The position numbers and the translations under genes were made by a program. The notes under the pieces are model-generated. The model made no database searches and had not been told where the DNA came from. It saw nothing but the letters and a program-made list of their open reading frames with translations. Shown piece by piece: positions 26,889 to 36,520 of a DNA stretch of 64,000 nt (the stretch's first letter is position 1; each line of letters opens with the position of its first letter). The DNA lies in contig OY820613.1 in assembly GCA_963681975.1 (NCBI GenBank), forward strand, positions 2,914,001 to 2,978,000, in the 5' to 3' direction. Origin of the DNA: JANELJ01 sp024511395. GTDB taxonomy: Bacteria > Pseudomonadota > Gammaproteobacteria > GRL18.

Positions 26889-28229
26889 ATGTTTGAGAAG
26901 ATAGTAATTGCCAATCGCGGAGAAATTGCACTGCGTATCCAGCGTGCCTGCCGTGAATTAGGTATTAAAACCGTTGCGGTTCATTCAGAGGCAGACAGAA
27001 ACCTCAAGCACGTGATCCTGGCGGATGAATCGGTCTGTATCGGTCCGGCACCGTCAACAGACAGCTACCTGAATATTCCGGCCCTGATCAGCGCAGCTGA
27101 AGTAACGGATTCTGAAGCCATTCACCCCGGCTATGGTTTTCTATCAGAAAACGCAGATTTTGCCGAGCGTGTTGAACAAAGCGGCTTTGTCTTTATCGGC
27201 CCGTGTCCCGAATCCATCCGTACCATGGGTGACAAGGTCGAAGCCATTAAAGCCATGATCAAGGCCGGAGTACCGACAGTACCCGGATCTAACGGTGCTT
27301 TAGGGGATGACCCCGATGAAAACATGCGTATCGGCCGTGAAATCGGTTACCCGGTTATTGTCAAAGCCTCCGGCGGCGGCGGTGGTCGTGGCATGCGGGT
27401 GGTGCACTCTGAAGCCGCACTGCTTAATGCCATTTCCCTGACCAAAACCGAAGCGGGAGCCGCTTTCGGCAATGATGAAGTGTATATGGAAAAATACCTG
27501 GAAACACCGCGCCATGTCGAAATCCAGGTTATTGCTGATGAACACGGCAATGCTGTACATCTGGGAGAACGTGACTGCTCCATGCAGCGACGCCACCAGA
27601 AAGTCGTCGAAGAAGCCCCAGCTCCAGGCATTACCGATGAAGTCCGTAATTTTATCGGTTCGCGCTGTGCTGAAGCCTGTCGTCAAATTGGTTACCGCGG
27701 TGCCGGTACCTTTGAATTTTTATACGAAAACGGTGAATTCTACTTTATTGAAATGAACACCCGTCTACAGGTCGAACATCCGGTAACCGAATTTATTACC
27801 GGTGTGGATCTGGTACGGGAACAGTTAAGGGTCGCCGCCGGCCTGCCTCTGAGCTTTACCCAGACGGACATCAAAATATCAGGCCATGCCATTGAATGCC
27901 GTATTAATGCTGAGAATTCAAAAACCTTTATGCCGTCTCCCGGCCCCATTGAAACCTATCATGCTCCGGGCGGCCCCGGTGTACGGGTCGATTCTCATAT
28001 TTACAGCGGTTATACGGTACCACCGTATTATGACTCCATGATCGGCAAGCTAATTACTTACGGCAATACTCGTGATATTGCCATTGCCCGTATGGACACA
28101 GCGCTCAATGAAATGGTCATCGGCGGTATTAAAACCAATATCGATCTGCAAAAGGACATTATTTCTGACAATGCCTTTAAAGCCGGTGGTACCAATATTC
28201 ATTATCTTGAGAAAAAACTGGGCCTGTAG
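26889..28229 (+). CDS. accC: Biotin carboxylase subunit of acetyl-CoA carboxylase
   Basis: 446 residues, full length. N-terminal fold with IVIANRGEIALRI. ATP-grasp domain with the glycine-rich loop VKASGGGGGRGMRVV (about 157-171), HLGERDCSMQRRHQKVVEEAP, FEFLYENGEFYFIEMNTRLQVEHPVTE (Mg and bicarbonate site), and a C-terminal cap. It carboxylates the biotin on AccB using ATP and bicarbonate. It lies 90 bp after accB. Confidence 0.97.
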   Translation: MFEKIVIANRGEIALRIQRACRELGIKTVAVHSEADRNLKHVILADESVCIGPAPSTDSYLNIPALISAAEVTDSEAIHPGYGFLSENADFAERVEQSGFVFIGPCPESIRTMGDKVEAIKAMIKAGVPTVPGSNGALGDDPDENMRIGREIGYPVIVKASGGGGGRGMRVVHSEAALLNAISLTKTEAGAAFGNDEVYMEKYLETPRHVEIQVIADEHGNAVHLGERDCSMQRRHQKVVEEAPAPGITDEVRNFIGSRCAEACRQIGYRGAGTFEFLYENGEFYFIEMNTRLQVEHPVTEFITGVDLVREQLRVAAGLPLSFTQTDIKISGHAIECRINAENSKTFMPSPGPIETYHAPGGPGVRVDSHIYSGYTVPPYYDSMIGKLITYGNTRDIAIARMDTALNEMVIGGIKTNIDLQKDIISDNAFKAGGTNIHYLEKKLGL

Positions 28230-28242
28230 GCCCGGTTTTTTT
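28220..28242 (+). terminator. Terminator overlapping the accC stop
   Basis: GGGCC-TGTA-GGCCC followed by GG and seven T's. The accC TAG lies in the loop. prmA starts 17 bases later, so read-through or a separate promoter must serve it. Confidence 0.7.
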
Positions 28243-28258
28243 AACAAACCACTGCCCC

Positions 28259-29152
28259 ATGCCTTGGCTGCAGCTGACCCTTGAAGCAACCCATAGTAAT
28301 AGCGAGCAACTGTCTGAGTTACTAACCCAGGCAGGTGCTTCAGCCGTGACTATGCAGGATGCCCATGATGAACCTATCTTTGAGCCACCTCCCGGCAGTA
28401 CTCCCCTGTGGAAAGAACTGCTGCTGACCGGCCTGTTTGAAGCCGATGCTGATATGGATGCCATACTTAAAAGCATAGAAAAGGGCTTCGGCTCCCTTCC
28501 CAATTACACCCTTAATCCACTGGAAGACAAGGACTGGATCCGTGAATGGATGGATAATTTTAAACCCATGCCCTTCGGAGAACGCCTGTGGATCTGCCCC
28601 AGCTGGCATGAACCACCCCAGCCTGATGCCGTCAATATTATGCTGGATCCCGGCATGGCATTTGGTACTGGCACCCACCCTACCACATCCCTGTGCCTAA
28701 AATGGCTGGATCAACATTTTCATCAGCCTGTTGATGTCATTGATTACGGCTGTGGTTCCGGCATTCTGGGTATTGCCGCCAGCCTGCTGGGTTCACAACG
28801 AGTCTATGCAGTTGATCTGGATCCACAGGCCCTGATTGCCACCCAGGCTAATGCAGAAAAAAACCAGGTACAGAACCAGATTGAAACTCTGTCAGTTAAC
28901 GAATTTAATAAAAAACACCCTGATCTGCAATGCCCCCTCCTGCTGGCCAATATCCTGGCAGCTCCCTTAATGGAACTCTCTTCTATACTGGCTGCTCATG
29001 TCCTGCCCGGAGGCCATATTGTACTGTCCGGGATCTTGGCAGAACAGGCTGATAAAGTCGCCTCCTGCTATAAAAAATGGTTTGAACTGGATGAAATTGA
29101 GCAGGAAGGTGACTGGATCCACATTAGCGGAACAAAGAAAGAAGTGTCTTAA
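28259..29152 (+). CDS. prmA: Ribosomal protein L11 methyltransferase
   Basis: 297 residues. The N-terminal L11-binding domain (MPWLQLTLEATHSNSEQLSE) is followed by a SAM-binding Rossmann domain with VDVIDYGCGSGILGIAASLLG (motif I, about 159-180) and DPGMAFGTGTHPTTSLCL just before it. LLLANILAAPLMEL supplies the catalytic segment. It trimethylates L11. It follows accC as in most Gammaproteobacteria. Confidence 0.95.
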   Translation: MPWLQLTLEATHSNSEQLSELLTQAGASAVTMQDAHDEPIFEPPPGSTPLWKELLLTGLFEADADMDAILKSIEKGFGSLPNYTLNPLEDKDWIREWMDNFKPMPFGERLWICPSWHEPPQPDAVNIMLDPGMAFGTGTHPTTSLCLKWLDQHFHQPVDVIDYGCGSGILGIAASLLGSQRVYAVDLDPQALIATQANAEKNQVQNQIETLSVNEFNKKHPDLQCPLLLANILAAPLMELSSILAAHVLPGGHIVLSGILAEQADKVASCYKKWFELDEIEQEGDWIHISGTKKEVS

Positions 29153-29353
29153 CTTAATCTCCAGATCCAGGTGTTCTGACCAAACACATATAAACAAGCT
29201 CACATAAATAAAAGTTTACAGTTTTTCCTACTTCCAATTTTATTAAAAAGTGTTAAGATCAATAGGTTAAATCATAATTTTCTGAACTATAATTCCAGAA
29301 TGCCTTACAGATCTTTTTTATAAAGAACTTTTTTTAAGGATAACTATCGCCCG

Positions 29354-31186
29354 ATGTACACTCATTGTCCTAACTGCAATACCCATTTTTCCATTACTCA
29401 GGAATACCTTGATATTGCCAATGGTAAAGTTCGCTGCGGTAAATGTGATCATGTATTTAATGCACTGGAAAACCTGTACAACAATGATGAAGAATCGGAC
29501 TCTCCACAACTTGAAAGCGCCGTCAGTATCCCTGAAGAACAGCAAACACCCATAATAGAGACTAAAACTGAACCAGCACCGGAAGCGGAAGAAACAATTC
29601 CTCAGGAGACCGAGCCTACATCACCAGAGCATAGCACAGATGAAGCAGAAACCACGGAAGCCAATGCAGAGCCCGAAGAAACTACAGACGATATTTCCCA
29701 GACAACCTATACTCCACCTCTGGCCAGTATTGATATCAAGGAAAAAATGGAGCGCATTGCCGCATCCCTGTCCGCTACCACTCAGGAATTAAAAAATGCC
29801 CGTAAATCTGTAGGCTTTGAACGTCAGCCCCCTAAAACAGAAAGCCCATTTATATCATTACAACCCACTGAAACTGCAGTTACTCCTCCTGAACCCCAAG
29901 CACCTGTTTCTGAAACTGAAACTGAAACTGAAAAATTATCAGAAACCCGTTTTGAAAACGATAATGACAAAATTCAGAGCCGCTTGTCTGCTGAAGCACA
30001 GGACATCATAGCTGAAGAGCAGTCTCTGGAAGTTAACAATATTGAAGCTGAAACTACAGATACGATTGAACCTGTTGAATCACTGTCACCTTATGCAGAT
30101 ATCGAGGTATCCGAAACTACAGAGGCCGAACCCGAAATACAGAACAACCTGAGTACCAGGGAAGAAGACCAGGAACAGGAAAAGTCAGAGGCTCCGGAAA
30201 ACATTAAGAGCGATGAAACAGAAAATCCTGAACTGTCTGCCCTTGAAGATGAACTAGAACTGGTGGATTTCTCAGAACAACTGGACGAAGAACCTGTCAA
30301 TCATTCTGCCGCCGGCCATACTACGGTACCGGTTGATGAAAGTGACATTGATATTCTGCAAAGCCTGATTGAAACCCAGCAGCATGAAGATATTGCGCCT
30401 GAAAACCTGATTGATGAATTAAATGACATCAACAAAAGCTTATCCAGTGAAGACATTTCACTGGATGATGAGCTGGATAACGGTGATGATATTCTGGCTG
30501 AACTGGATCAGCTGGAACAGGAATTCAATACTCAGGATAGTCAAACCCGCACTGAAACAGAATCTAAAACAAAGCCTGACAGCACTGACAATGATTTTGA
30601 AGACACTGCCGAACATGAAGTAGCCGAAATCACCCAGAGTACGGCCGTTCCTGTTGTTGAAGAAGAAGTTGTGCCTTCTTTTCTAAATCAGAACGCCGCA
30701 AAATCAGGTTCTCCGGCAAACCTGTTCGGCTGGCTATTTGCCACCCTGCTCATGCTATTGCTGCTGGCCGCCCAGTACCTGCATTTTAATAGTATGCAGC
30801 TGGCAGATAACCCTGATTACCGGTCTTTTCTGGAAACACTTTGCCCCATTACCGGCTGTGTTCTGCCTTTAAGAAAAGCCCCGGATAAAATCATTACCAT
30901 TAACCATGATGTACACACTCACACCTCAGTTAAAGATGCCTTGGAGATCCAGTTAAGCTTTAGAAACAAGGCTGACTTTACCCAGCAATTCCCTGTTCTG
31001 GAAGTCATATTCTCCAATCCCCGGAGTGAAATTATTGCCCGCAGACAGTTCAGGCCTGATGAATATCTTAATAGCAATATTTCCTATATAGCTGGAATTA
31101 AACCCAATCAGACTGAGAAAATAGACTTGGAAATTGTTGATCCCGATCCGGGTGCCTTACTGAGTTTCCAGTTTAATTATTTATAA
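29354..31186 (+). CDS. Zinc-ribbon and DUF3426 membrane protein with long acidic linker
   Basis: 610 residues. A CxxC...CxxC zinc ribbon sits at the N-terminus (Cys 5, 8, 28, 31). About 400 residues rich in Glu, Thr and Pro follow, almost certainly disordered. Then come one membrane helix (FGWLFATLLMLLLLAAQYLHF, about 458-478) and a C-terminal DUF3426 domain (LCPITGCVLPLRKAPDKI...). The family sits between prmA and dusB in many gammaproteobacteria and is uncharacterised. The acidic linker is long for the family. Confidence 0.85.
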   Translation: MYTHCPNCNTHFSITQEYLDIANGKVRCGKCDHVFNALENLYNNDEESDSPQLESAVSIPEEQQTPIIETKTEPAPEAEETIPQETEPTSPEHSTDEAETTEANAEPEETTDDISQTTYTPPLASIDIKEKMERIAASLSATTQELKNARKSVGFERQPPKTESPFISLQPTETAVTPPEPQAPVSETETETEKLSETRFENDNDKIQSRLSAEAQDIIAEEQSLEVNNIEAETTDTIEPVESLSPYADIEVSETTEAEPEIQNNLSTREEDQEQEKSEAPENIKSDETENPELSALEDELELVDFSEQLDEEPVNHSAAGHTTVPVDESDIDILQSLIETQQHEDIAPENLIDELNDINKSLSSEDISLDDELDNGDDILAELDQLEQEFNTQDSQTRTETESKTKPDSTDNDFEDTAEHEVAEITQSTAVPVVEEEVVPSFLNQNAAKSGSPANLFGWLFATLLMLLLLAAQYLHFNSMQLADNPDYRSFLETLCPITGCVLPLRKAPDKIITINHDVHTHTSVKDALEIQLSFRNKADFTQQFPVLEVIFSNPRSEIIARRQFRPDEYLNSNISYIAGIKPNQTEKIDLEIVDPDPGALLSFQFNYL

Positions 31187-31198
31187 CCTTCTATTGAA

Positions 31199-32218
31199 TT
31201 GTTTATGAATATCGGCTCCTGGCCTATCCAGGCACCGCAACCAAGCACCCAACCACCGGTTATTCTGGCCCCCATGGCCGGAGTCACCGACAAACCCTTT
31301 CGTCAGCTATGCCGTAAAATGGGTGCCGCTCTGGCCGTATCCGAAATGGTTACTTCCAAAGCCGAATTTCAGCATACCTTAAAAACCCGTTCCCGCTTAA
31401 ACCATCAGGGCGAACATGCTCCCGTGAGTGTTCAGATCCTGGGTACCGATCCGCAGCAGATGGCCGAAGCAGCCCGCTTTAATGTTGAGCATGGTGCCGA
31501 TATTATTGACATCAATATGGGCTGTCCTGCCAAAAAAGTCTGCAATATAGCAGCCGGCTCCGCCCTGTTAAAAAATGAGCCGCTGGTCAGAGATATTCTA
31601 AGTACCGTTGTACAGGCCGTATCTGTACCTGTGACGCTTAAAATTCGCACCGGCTGGGATCCTCATAGTAAAAATGCCCTGAACATTGCTCATATAGCAG
31701 AACAAAGCGGTATACAGGCGCTGACCATTCACGGCCGAACCCGTGCCTGCGGCTATAAGGGCCAAGCTGAATACGATACTATTAAAGAGGTTAAACAGGC
31801 TGTCAGCCTGCCGATTATTGCCAATGGTGATATAGACAGTGCTGAAAAAGCCGAATTTGTTCTTAACTACACCCGGGCTGATGCCGTTATGATTGGACGC
31901 ACAGCATTAAGCACCCCCTGGATCTTTGCCGATATCAACCATTATCTGAATACCGGCCAGCATCTGAGTGAACCTGATTTTGCTGAACGGGGACAAATCC
32001 TGCTCAATTTACTAACCGAATTATATGAATTTTATGGCGACTCCCACGGCCTGAGAATTGCCCGTAAACATATAGCAGCCATTATAAAACCCTTACCTGA
32101 GGGCAATACTTTCTGGCGGAAGATTAATCAGATAAATCAGGCCCAGGAACAATATATAATGGTCAGGAATTTTTTCTCAGATAGCACTTCAACCGGTTTA
32201 CGAAAACATCAGGCCTGA
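31199..32218 (+). CDS. dusB: tRNA-dihydrouridine synthase B
   Basis: 339 residues, flavin TIM barrel. APMAGVTDKPFRQLCRKMGA (FMN site), INMGCPAKKVCNIAAGSALL (catalytic Cys in GCPAKKV), LTIHGRTRACGYKGQAEY, PIIANGDIDSAEKA and MIGRTALSTPWIF are all present. It reduces specific uridines in the tRNA D-loop using NADPH. It is the first gene of the classical dusB-fis pair. Confidence 0.95.
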   Translation: MFMNIGSWPIQAPQPSTQPPVILAPMAGVTDKPFRQLCRKMGAALAVSEMVTSKAEFQHTLKTRSRLNHQGEHAPVSVQILGTDPQQMAEAARFNVEHGADIIDINMGCPAKKVCNIAAGSALLKNEPLVRDILSTVVQAVSVPVTLKIRTGWDPHSKNALNIAHIAEQSGIQALTIHGRTRACGYKGQAEYDTIKEVKQAVSLPIIANGDIDSAEKAEFVLNYTRADAVMIGRTALSTPWIFADINHYLNTGQHLSEPDFAERGQILLNLLTELYEFYGDSHGLRIARKHIAAIIKPLPEGNTFWRKINQINQAQEQYIMVRNFFSDSTSTGLRKHQA

Positions 32219-32381
32219 AATCAATTTATTTTCACCGTTTATGATAAAAGTCAAAAAAACCAAAATTGCTTTTAAATGTGAGAAATTTCTGACACCTTAA
32301 AAACAATTTAAGTCTATAATAGACATCTCCTCGCAAGACTATTTTACTTTTTGGTTCACCGTAATTTTTTAGGTTAAGTCC

Positions 32382-32696
32382 ATGCCCATTGAACAAGATG
32401 TTTTAGCTGATATTAAGGATATGCCTGCCCCTGCTGCAGATACCGAAACCAATAATAATAATGATACTGCTGTACTGCGTGACTGTGTTCGTACTGTATT
32501 AACCAGCTATATTAAAGATCTGGAAGGCCATAGTATTAATGATTTATACCAGCTGGTATTGGCGGAGGTTGAAGCCCCCCTGCTGGAAACCGTATTAGGT
32601 CACACCGATGGTAACCAGAGTAAAGCGGCGCAGATGCTCGGCATCAACCGAGGTACCCTGCGTAAAAAACTAAAGCAATATAATATTAATGACTAA
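32382..32696 (+). CDS. fis: Nucleoid-associated regulator Fis
   Basis: 104 residues. The C-terminal helix-turn-helix is strongly conserved: EAPLLETVLGHTDGNQSKAAQMLGINRGTLRKKLKQYNIND. The N-terminal part contains the Fis dimer/invertase-contact helices. Fis bends DNA and tunes rRNA and supercoiling genes. It follows dusB with a 163-bp gap, so it may have its own promoter. Confidence 0.95.
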   Translation: MPIEQDVLADIKDMPAPAADTETNNNNDTAVLRDCVRTVLTSYIKDLEGHSINDLYQLVLAEVEAPLLETVLGHTDGNQSKAAQMLGINRGTLRKKLKQYNIND

Positions 32697-32874
32697 AAAA
32701 ACCGTTATTCCCAGATAAGCTGATTTTATCTGTATTTTTCGGTGTAGTTACTGTTTAGCTACTGCGACAAAATTTTTTATATTGTTTCATGCTGCATTTC
32801 CCATTATTATATTCCGATCCTGCACTGTCTGCCCTGCAGCCGTGTACTAGACTAACTAATACTGGAGTCCCTGA

Positions 32875-34446
32875 ATGGCTGTCATTAAAACCGCATTAAT
32901 CTCTGTCTCAAATAAAGACAATATTGTTGAATTCGCCAAAGCTCTGGCTGAAATGCAGGTCAATATTCTTTCCACCGGCGGTACTGCCAGTCTGCTGCAG
33001 GATAATAATATTCCGGTGACTGAAGTTTCTGACTATACCGGTTTTCCCGAAATGATGGATGGGCGCGTTAAAACACTGCACCCCAAAGTACACGGCGGTA
33101 TTTTAGGCCGTCGCGGTGTAGATGATGCGGTAATGCAGGAACACGGCATTGATGCCATCGATATGGTTGTGGTCAACCTGTACCCCTTTGAGTCCACTGT
33201 TGCCAACCCTGATTGTGATCTGGCCACAGCTATAGAAAATATTGATATTGGTGGCCCGACCATGGTACGGGCCGCAGCCAAAAACCATGAAAGCGTAGCC
33301 ATTGTAGTTAACCCAGAAGATTATGACGGCATTATTGATGAAATGAAGAGCAGTGCCAGTGAGCTGTCTAAAAAGAGCCTGTTCCAGCTCGCAGTCAAGG
33401 CCTTTGAACACACGGCAAAATACGATGGTCATATCGCTAATTACTTGGGCGCCATTAATTATGATGATCAAACTAAAGAGCTGTTCCCGCAAACCTGGAG
33501 TATGCAGTTTAACAAGTCCCAGCAGATGCGCTATGGTGAAAACCCCCATCAGAATGCGGCATTTTATGTTGAATCCAGTCCTCAGGACGCCTGTGTCGCT
33601 ACGGCCACCCAGCTCCAGGGCAAGGAATTATCCTATAACAATATTGCGGATACTGATGCCGCCCTGGAATGTGTTAAACAGTTTAATGAAGACCCGGCCT
33701 GTGTGATTGTCAAACATGCCAACCCCTGTGGTGTCGCTTTAGGTTCTAGCCAGCTTGAAGCTTATGACCGTGCATTTCAGACTGATCACACCTCTGCTTT
33801 CGGCGGTATCATTGCATTTAATGAAACATTAAATGCAGAAACTGCCAAAGCCATTGTGGACCGTCAGTTTGTGGAAGTCATCATTGCCCCGGCTATTGAT
33901 GAAGCGGCCAAAGCCGTTCTAGCCGACAAGAAAAATGTTCGGGTTCTGGCCTGTGGTCAGTGGTCAGACACTCCGGTACCCGGCTGGGATTACAAACGGG
34001 TTAATGGCGGCCTGCTGGTGCAGGAACGGGATCTCGGCATGATCACTGAAGCTGATCTGAAAGTAGTCACTAAAAAGGTCCCCACACCGGAACAGATAGC
34101 CGATCTGATCTTTACCTGGAAAGTGGTCAAATTTGTTAAGTCCAATGCCATTGTTTATGCCCGTGACAAACAGACCATTGGTGTCGGCGCCGGGCAGATG
34201 AGCCGGGTGTATTCAGCCAAAATTGCCGGTATTAAAGCCGCTGATGAAAATCTGGAAGTGGCCGGTTCGGTCATAGCCTCCGATGCTTTCTTCCCCTTCC
34301 GTGACGGCCTGGACTCTGCCGCTGAAGTCGGGATCAGCGCCGTGATTCAGCCCGGCGGCTCTATGCGTGACCAAGAAGTAATTGATGCCGCTGATGAGCA
34401 TGGTATTGCTATGGTCTTTACGGGGATGCGACATTTCAGGCATTGA
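32875..34446 (+). CDS. purH: AICAR transformylase / IMP cyclohydrolase
   Basis: 523 residues, bifunctional and full length. The N-terminal MGS-like IMP cyclohydrolase domain contains ALISVSNKDNIVEFAKAL, LSTGGTASLL and GRVKTLHPKVHGGILGRR. The C-terminal AICAR formyltransferase carries MRYGENPHQNAAFYV, CVIVKHANPCGVALG (catalytic Lys/His), SDAFFPFRDGLDSAAE and the terminal GMRHFRH. It makes the last two steps to IMP. Its stop codon lies in the first unit of a heptamer repeat. Confidence 0.97.
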   Translation: MAVIKTALISVSNKDNIVEFAKALAEMQVNILSTGGTASLLQDNNIPVTEVSDYTGFPEMMDGRVKTLHPKVHGGILGRRGVDDAVMQEHGIDAIDMVVVNLYPFESTVANPDCDLATAIENIDIGGPTMVRAAAKNHESVAIVVNPEDYDGIIDEMKSSASELSKKSLFQLAVKAFEHTAKYDGHIANYLGAINYDDQTKELFPQTWSMQFNKSQQMRYGENPHQNAAFYVESSPQDACVATATQLQGKELSYNNIADTDAALECVKQFNEDPACVIVKHANPCGVALGSSQLEAYDRAFQTDHTSAFGGIIAFNETLNAETAKAIVDRQFVEVIIAPAIDEAAKAVLADKKNVRVLACGQWSDTPVPGWDYKRVNGGLLVQERDLGMITEADLKVVTKKVPTPEQIADLIFTWKVVKFVKSNAIVYARDKQTIGVGAGQMSRVYSAKIAGIKAADENLEVAGSVIASDAFFPFRDGLDSAAEVGISAVIQPGGSMRDQEVIDAADEHGIAMVFTGMRHFRH

Positions 34447-34510
34447 GCGTTGAGCGTTGAGCGTTGAGCGTTGAGCGTTGAGCGTTGAGCGTTGAGCGTT
34501 GAGCGTTGAG
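34443..34510. repeat. Heptamer tandem repeat (TTGAGCG)9
   Basis: Nine exact TTGAGCG units plus a partial TTGAG, starting on the last base of the final purH codon and including its TGA. The array lies between the stop and the terminator. Perfect identity of units implies recent slippage. Confidence 0.95.
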
Positions 34511-34518
34511 ATTATTAG

Positions 34519-34555
34519 ACCCTCTTTAGCTGTTGTAGTAAAGAGGGTTTGTTTT
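34519..34555 (+). terminator. Terminator after purH
   Basis: ACCCTCTTTA...TAAAGAGGGTTTGTTTT: a 10-bp stem with a T-rich 3' side, 70 bases past the purH stop. It also faces the convergent hicB and could serve both. Confidence 0.8.
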
Positions 34556-34584
34556 GTGGGGGGTGCTGTCTTTAACAATTTAGG

Positions 34585-34917
34585 CTAACAGTGAATTGCG
34601 TTTTCTATTGATTTTTTTACAAAATCATTCAGTGATATTCTATTATCCTTTGCACAGACCAAGGCTTTTTTGTGTAGTTCGGAACCAATACGAACGTTAA
34701 AGGAACCTTTAACTGTTTGCTCTGGTTCCCGTCCAGCCTGCTCACAGGTTTTTATATAATCATCAACAGCATTTTCAAATGCTGATTTTAATTCACTTAT
34801 AGTCTCCCCTTCATAGTTAACCAGAGGACTAATAAACTCAATCTTTCCATAAAGACAATTATCCTCCGGACTGGCTTCTATTGAGCCGTAATAGCCTTTA
34901 TATCTTAACAACTTCAT
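34585..34917 (-). CDS. hicB: HicB-type antitoxin
   Basis: 110 residues. The partial RNase-H-like HicB fold reads LRYKGYYGSIEASPEDNCLYGKIEFISPLVNYEGETISELKSAFENAVDDYI, and a C-terminal ribbon-helix-helix segment (GSFNVRIGSELHKKALVCAKDNRISLNDFVKKSIENAI) binds DNA. It neutralises HicA and represses the operon. It overlaps the hicA stop by 4 bp (ATGA), the usual toxin-first order. Confidence 0.88.
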   Translation of the reverse strand: MKLLRYKGYYGSIEASPEDNCLYGKIEFISPLVNYEGETISELKSAFENAVDDYIKTCEQAGREPEQTVKGSFNVRIGSELHKKALVCAKDNRISLNDFVKKSIENAIHC

Positions 34918-35159
34918 ATCAAACCACCACTTTTTAGCTTTTCTTTTACTTGTTTTACTGCATATGTTTTCATTTCATTACCTAGATGAGGCTTATGCAG
35001 ACTAATTAAAGCATCAGGATCACCATTATCAAATTTTACTCTTGAACCATCACCCTGAATTTCTTTATAACCAAGCAACTTTAACAGTGTTGCCAACTCA
35101 GACCATTTGAATGTCTTTGCTATTAGTAATTTATTGATGAGTTTCTGTTTTTTGCTCAT
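34914..35159 (-). CDS. hicA: HicA-type mRNA interferase toxin
   Basis: 81 residues, a small dsRNA-binding-like fold. KFKWSELATLLKLLGYKEIQGDGSRVKFDNGD holds the Gly-x-Gly-Ser-His-like site in the form GDGSR: the usual catalytic His is replaced by Arg or shifted, so activity is uncertain. SLHKPHLGNEMKTYAVKQVKEKLKSGGL is typical. HicA cleaves mRNA when HicB is lost. The IS701/IS4-like copy 2 ends 5 bp upstream, so the native promoter region was displaced or replaced. Confidence 0.82.
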   Translation of the reverse strand: MSKKQKLINKLLIAKTFKWSELATLLKLLGYKEIQGDGSRVKFDNGDPDALISLHKPHLGNEMKTYAVKQVKEKLKSGGLI

Positions 35160-35164
35160 ATTAA

Positions 35165-36410
35165 CTAAAGTTTAGAGCGACAACTCACCCTTGAGAGTCC
35201 TGTTTCGCTCATACGTTCTTTAACAATTTGTTTGTAACCAGCTGTTTTGAAATTGTTTTTATAACAAATCTTCAAATCGCCTTAAAATATCCGTATCCGG
35301 CGGCTGGAATTTTTGGGACTTACCATTCCACCAGTCCCTGACCCTAACCCTAACCTGCGAAAAATACCTTATCAATCCCATTCGTATTCTTCCGGCAGTA
35401 ATGGGTGTATTCTTTCGCCAGGGCGTATTATCAATTAAGCGCAATACCGGGTCCGGACATTTAATAGCCCGCAATTGAGGTATAATATACCCCGGAGCAA
35501 TAATGTGTACCCATCGATGTAACACCTTCCGGGTTTTCTGCCAGGTCTGTTTCATGCCCCAGTCATTTTTTAACTGATTGAACAAGGGCTCAATCGACCA
35601 GTGCTTTTCATAAGCGACACTAATATCCAGACCACTTAACTGCATATCTGTTGACAGTAATAGACGTGGTCTTTTTTTCCCTTTAGAGTCCTCAAACTCA
35701 CACCAGACAAAGCATACCGACTGGCCATTCAGAAAGCGGGCTTTAGCCACTGCTGTTCACGTCCATACAGGTGTACGGTTTCCTTATTTAAAGGCAGCCG
35801 TTTAATTTCTTCTTTTGTATAACGTGTCCCATATTTTCCGGGTTGTCCCCGGCCTTTACCTTGCCAGGGTCGTTTATATAATACGGTATCGATTCGTACC
35901 TGACCTATAACCGTCATATTATAAGCCTGTACCGGTTCAATAAAAGAACGGCGCATATACCAACTGTCCACCAATACAGTAACCGCTTTATCTTTTAGCG
36001 GTTCCAGCAATGCCCGGATAAGACTTCGGGCAATCACCAGTTTACCACTGTTACCGGCCTGTGGTGTTAAACCTAATAACAATGGCAGAGGCGTATTACA
36101 GCCAGAACGCTTAACAATCGCAGCCAGTGCTACCCGGCATTGCCCTCTGACATACCGGGACAGATTGGTTTTATTACCATGCTGGTGGTGTATCTGACTC
36201 ATGGGTGCCTTTTTGGAATGACGCAGCACGATAGAGTCATCTATGGCCAGATAAACCGGATTATCCCCAAACAGCTTTAGAAACAGAGCCGTCCACTGTC
36301 TCATCAGTTTAAGATAAGACCACTGACCGGTTTCAAGCCATTTATAATAACCGGGCCATTGCCTGGCCATGCCCACTATCCAGATAGCACTGGTTACAAA
36401 CCCTGATTGA
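35165..36410 (-). mobile_element. IS701/IS4-like element, copy 2 (one end missing)
   Basis: The left end CTAAAGTTTAGAGCGACAAC is intact at 35165. Homology to copy 1 stops abruptly after CCCTGATTGA at 36410, so about 450 bp, including the transposase start and the right repeat, are lost. Confidence 0.85.
35259..36376 (-). pseudogene. IS701/IS4-like transposase, truncated and frameshifted
   Basis: It lacks the N-terminal ~90 residues of copy 1 (MHTKGYSN...). A 19-bp deletion between short CTGTTC direct repeats near 35750 shifts the frame after HLYGREQQ. The T-run that is short in copy 1 is intact here, so RPRLLLSTDMQLSG is readable. The two copies thus carry different lesions and together define the intact protein. 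Confidence 0.8.
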
Positions 36411-36436
36411 TCATATTAACAGTATAATAAAAACAA

Positions 36437-36473
36437 AATCCCAATGCAACTACATTTTAGTTGCATTGGGATT
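36437..36473 (-). terminator. Terminator of the relic gene at 36521-37117
   Basis: AATCCCAATGCAACTA and its inverse TAGTTGCATTGGGATT surround a short loop, with T-rich tails on both strands. 13-bp-plus perfect stem. Confidence 0.8.
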
Positions 36474-36520
36474 AATTTTATTAAATTCTCTGTAGCTATT
36501 ATAGTAAAGAAAGGTTGTTT

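Noticed and set aside
34443..34510. CRISPR-like array
   Set aside because: Units are 7 bp with no spacers; it is a simple tandem repeat. No other repeat-spacer pattern was seen in the window.
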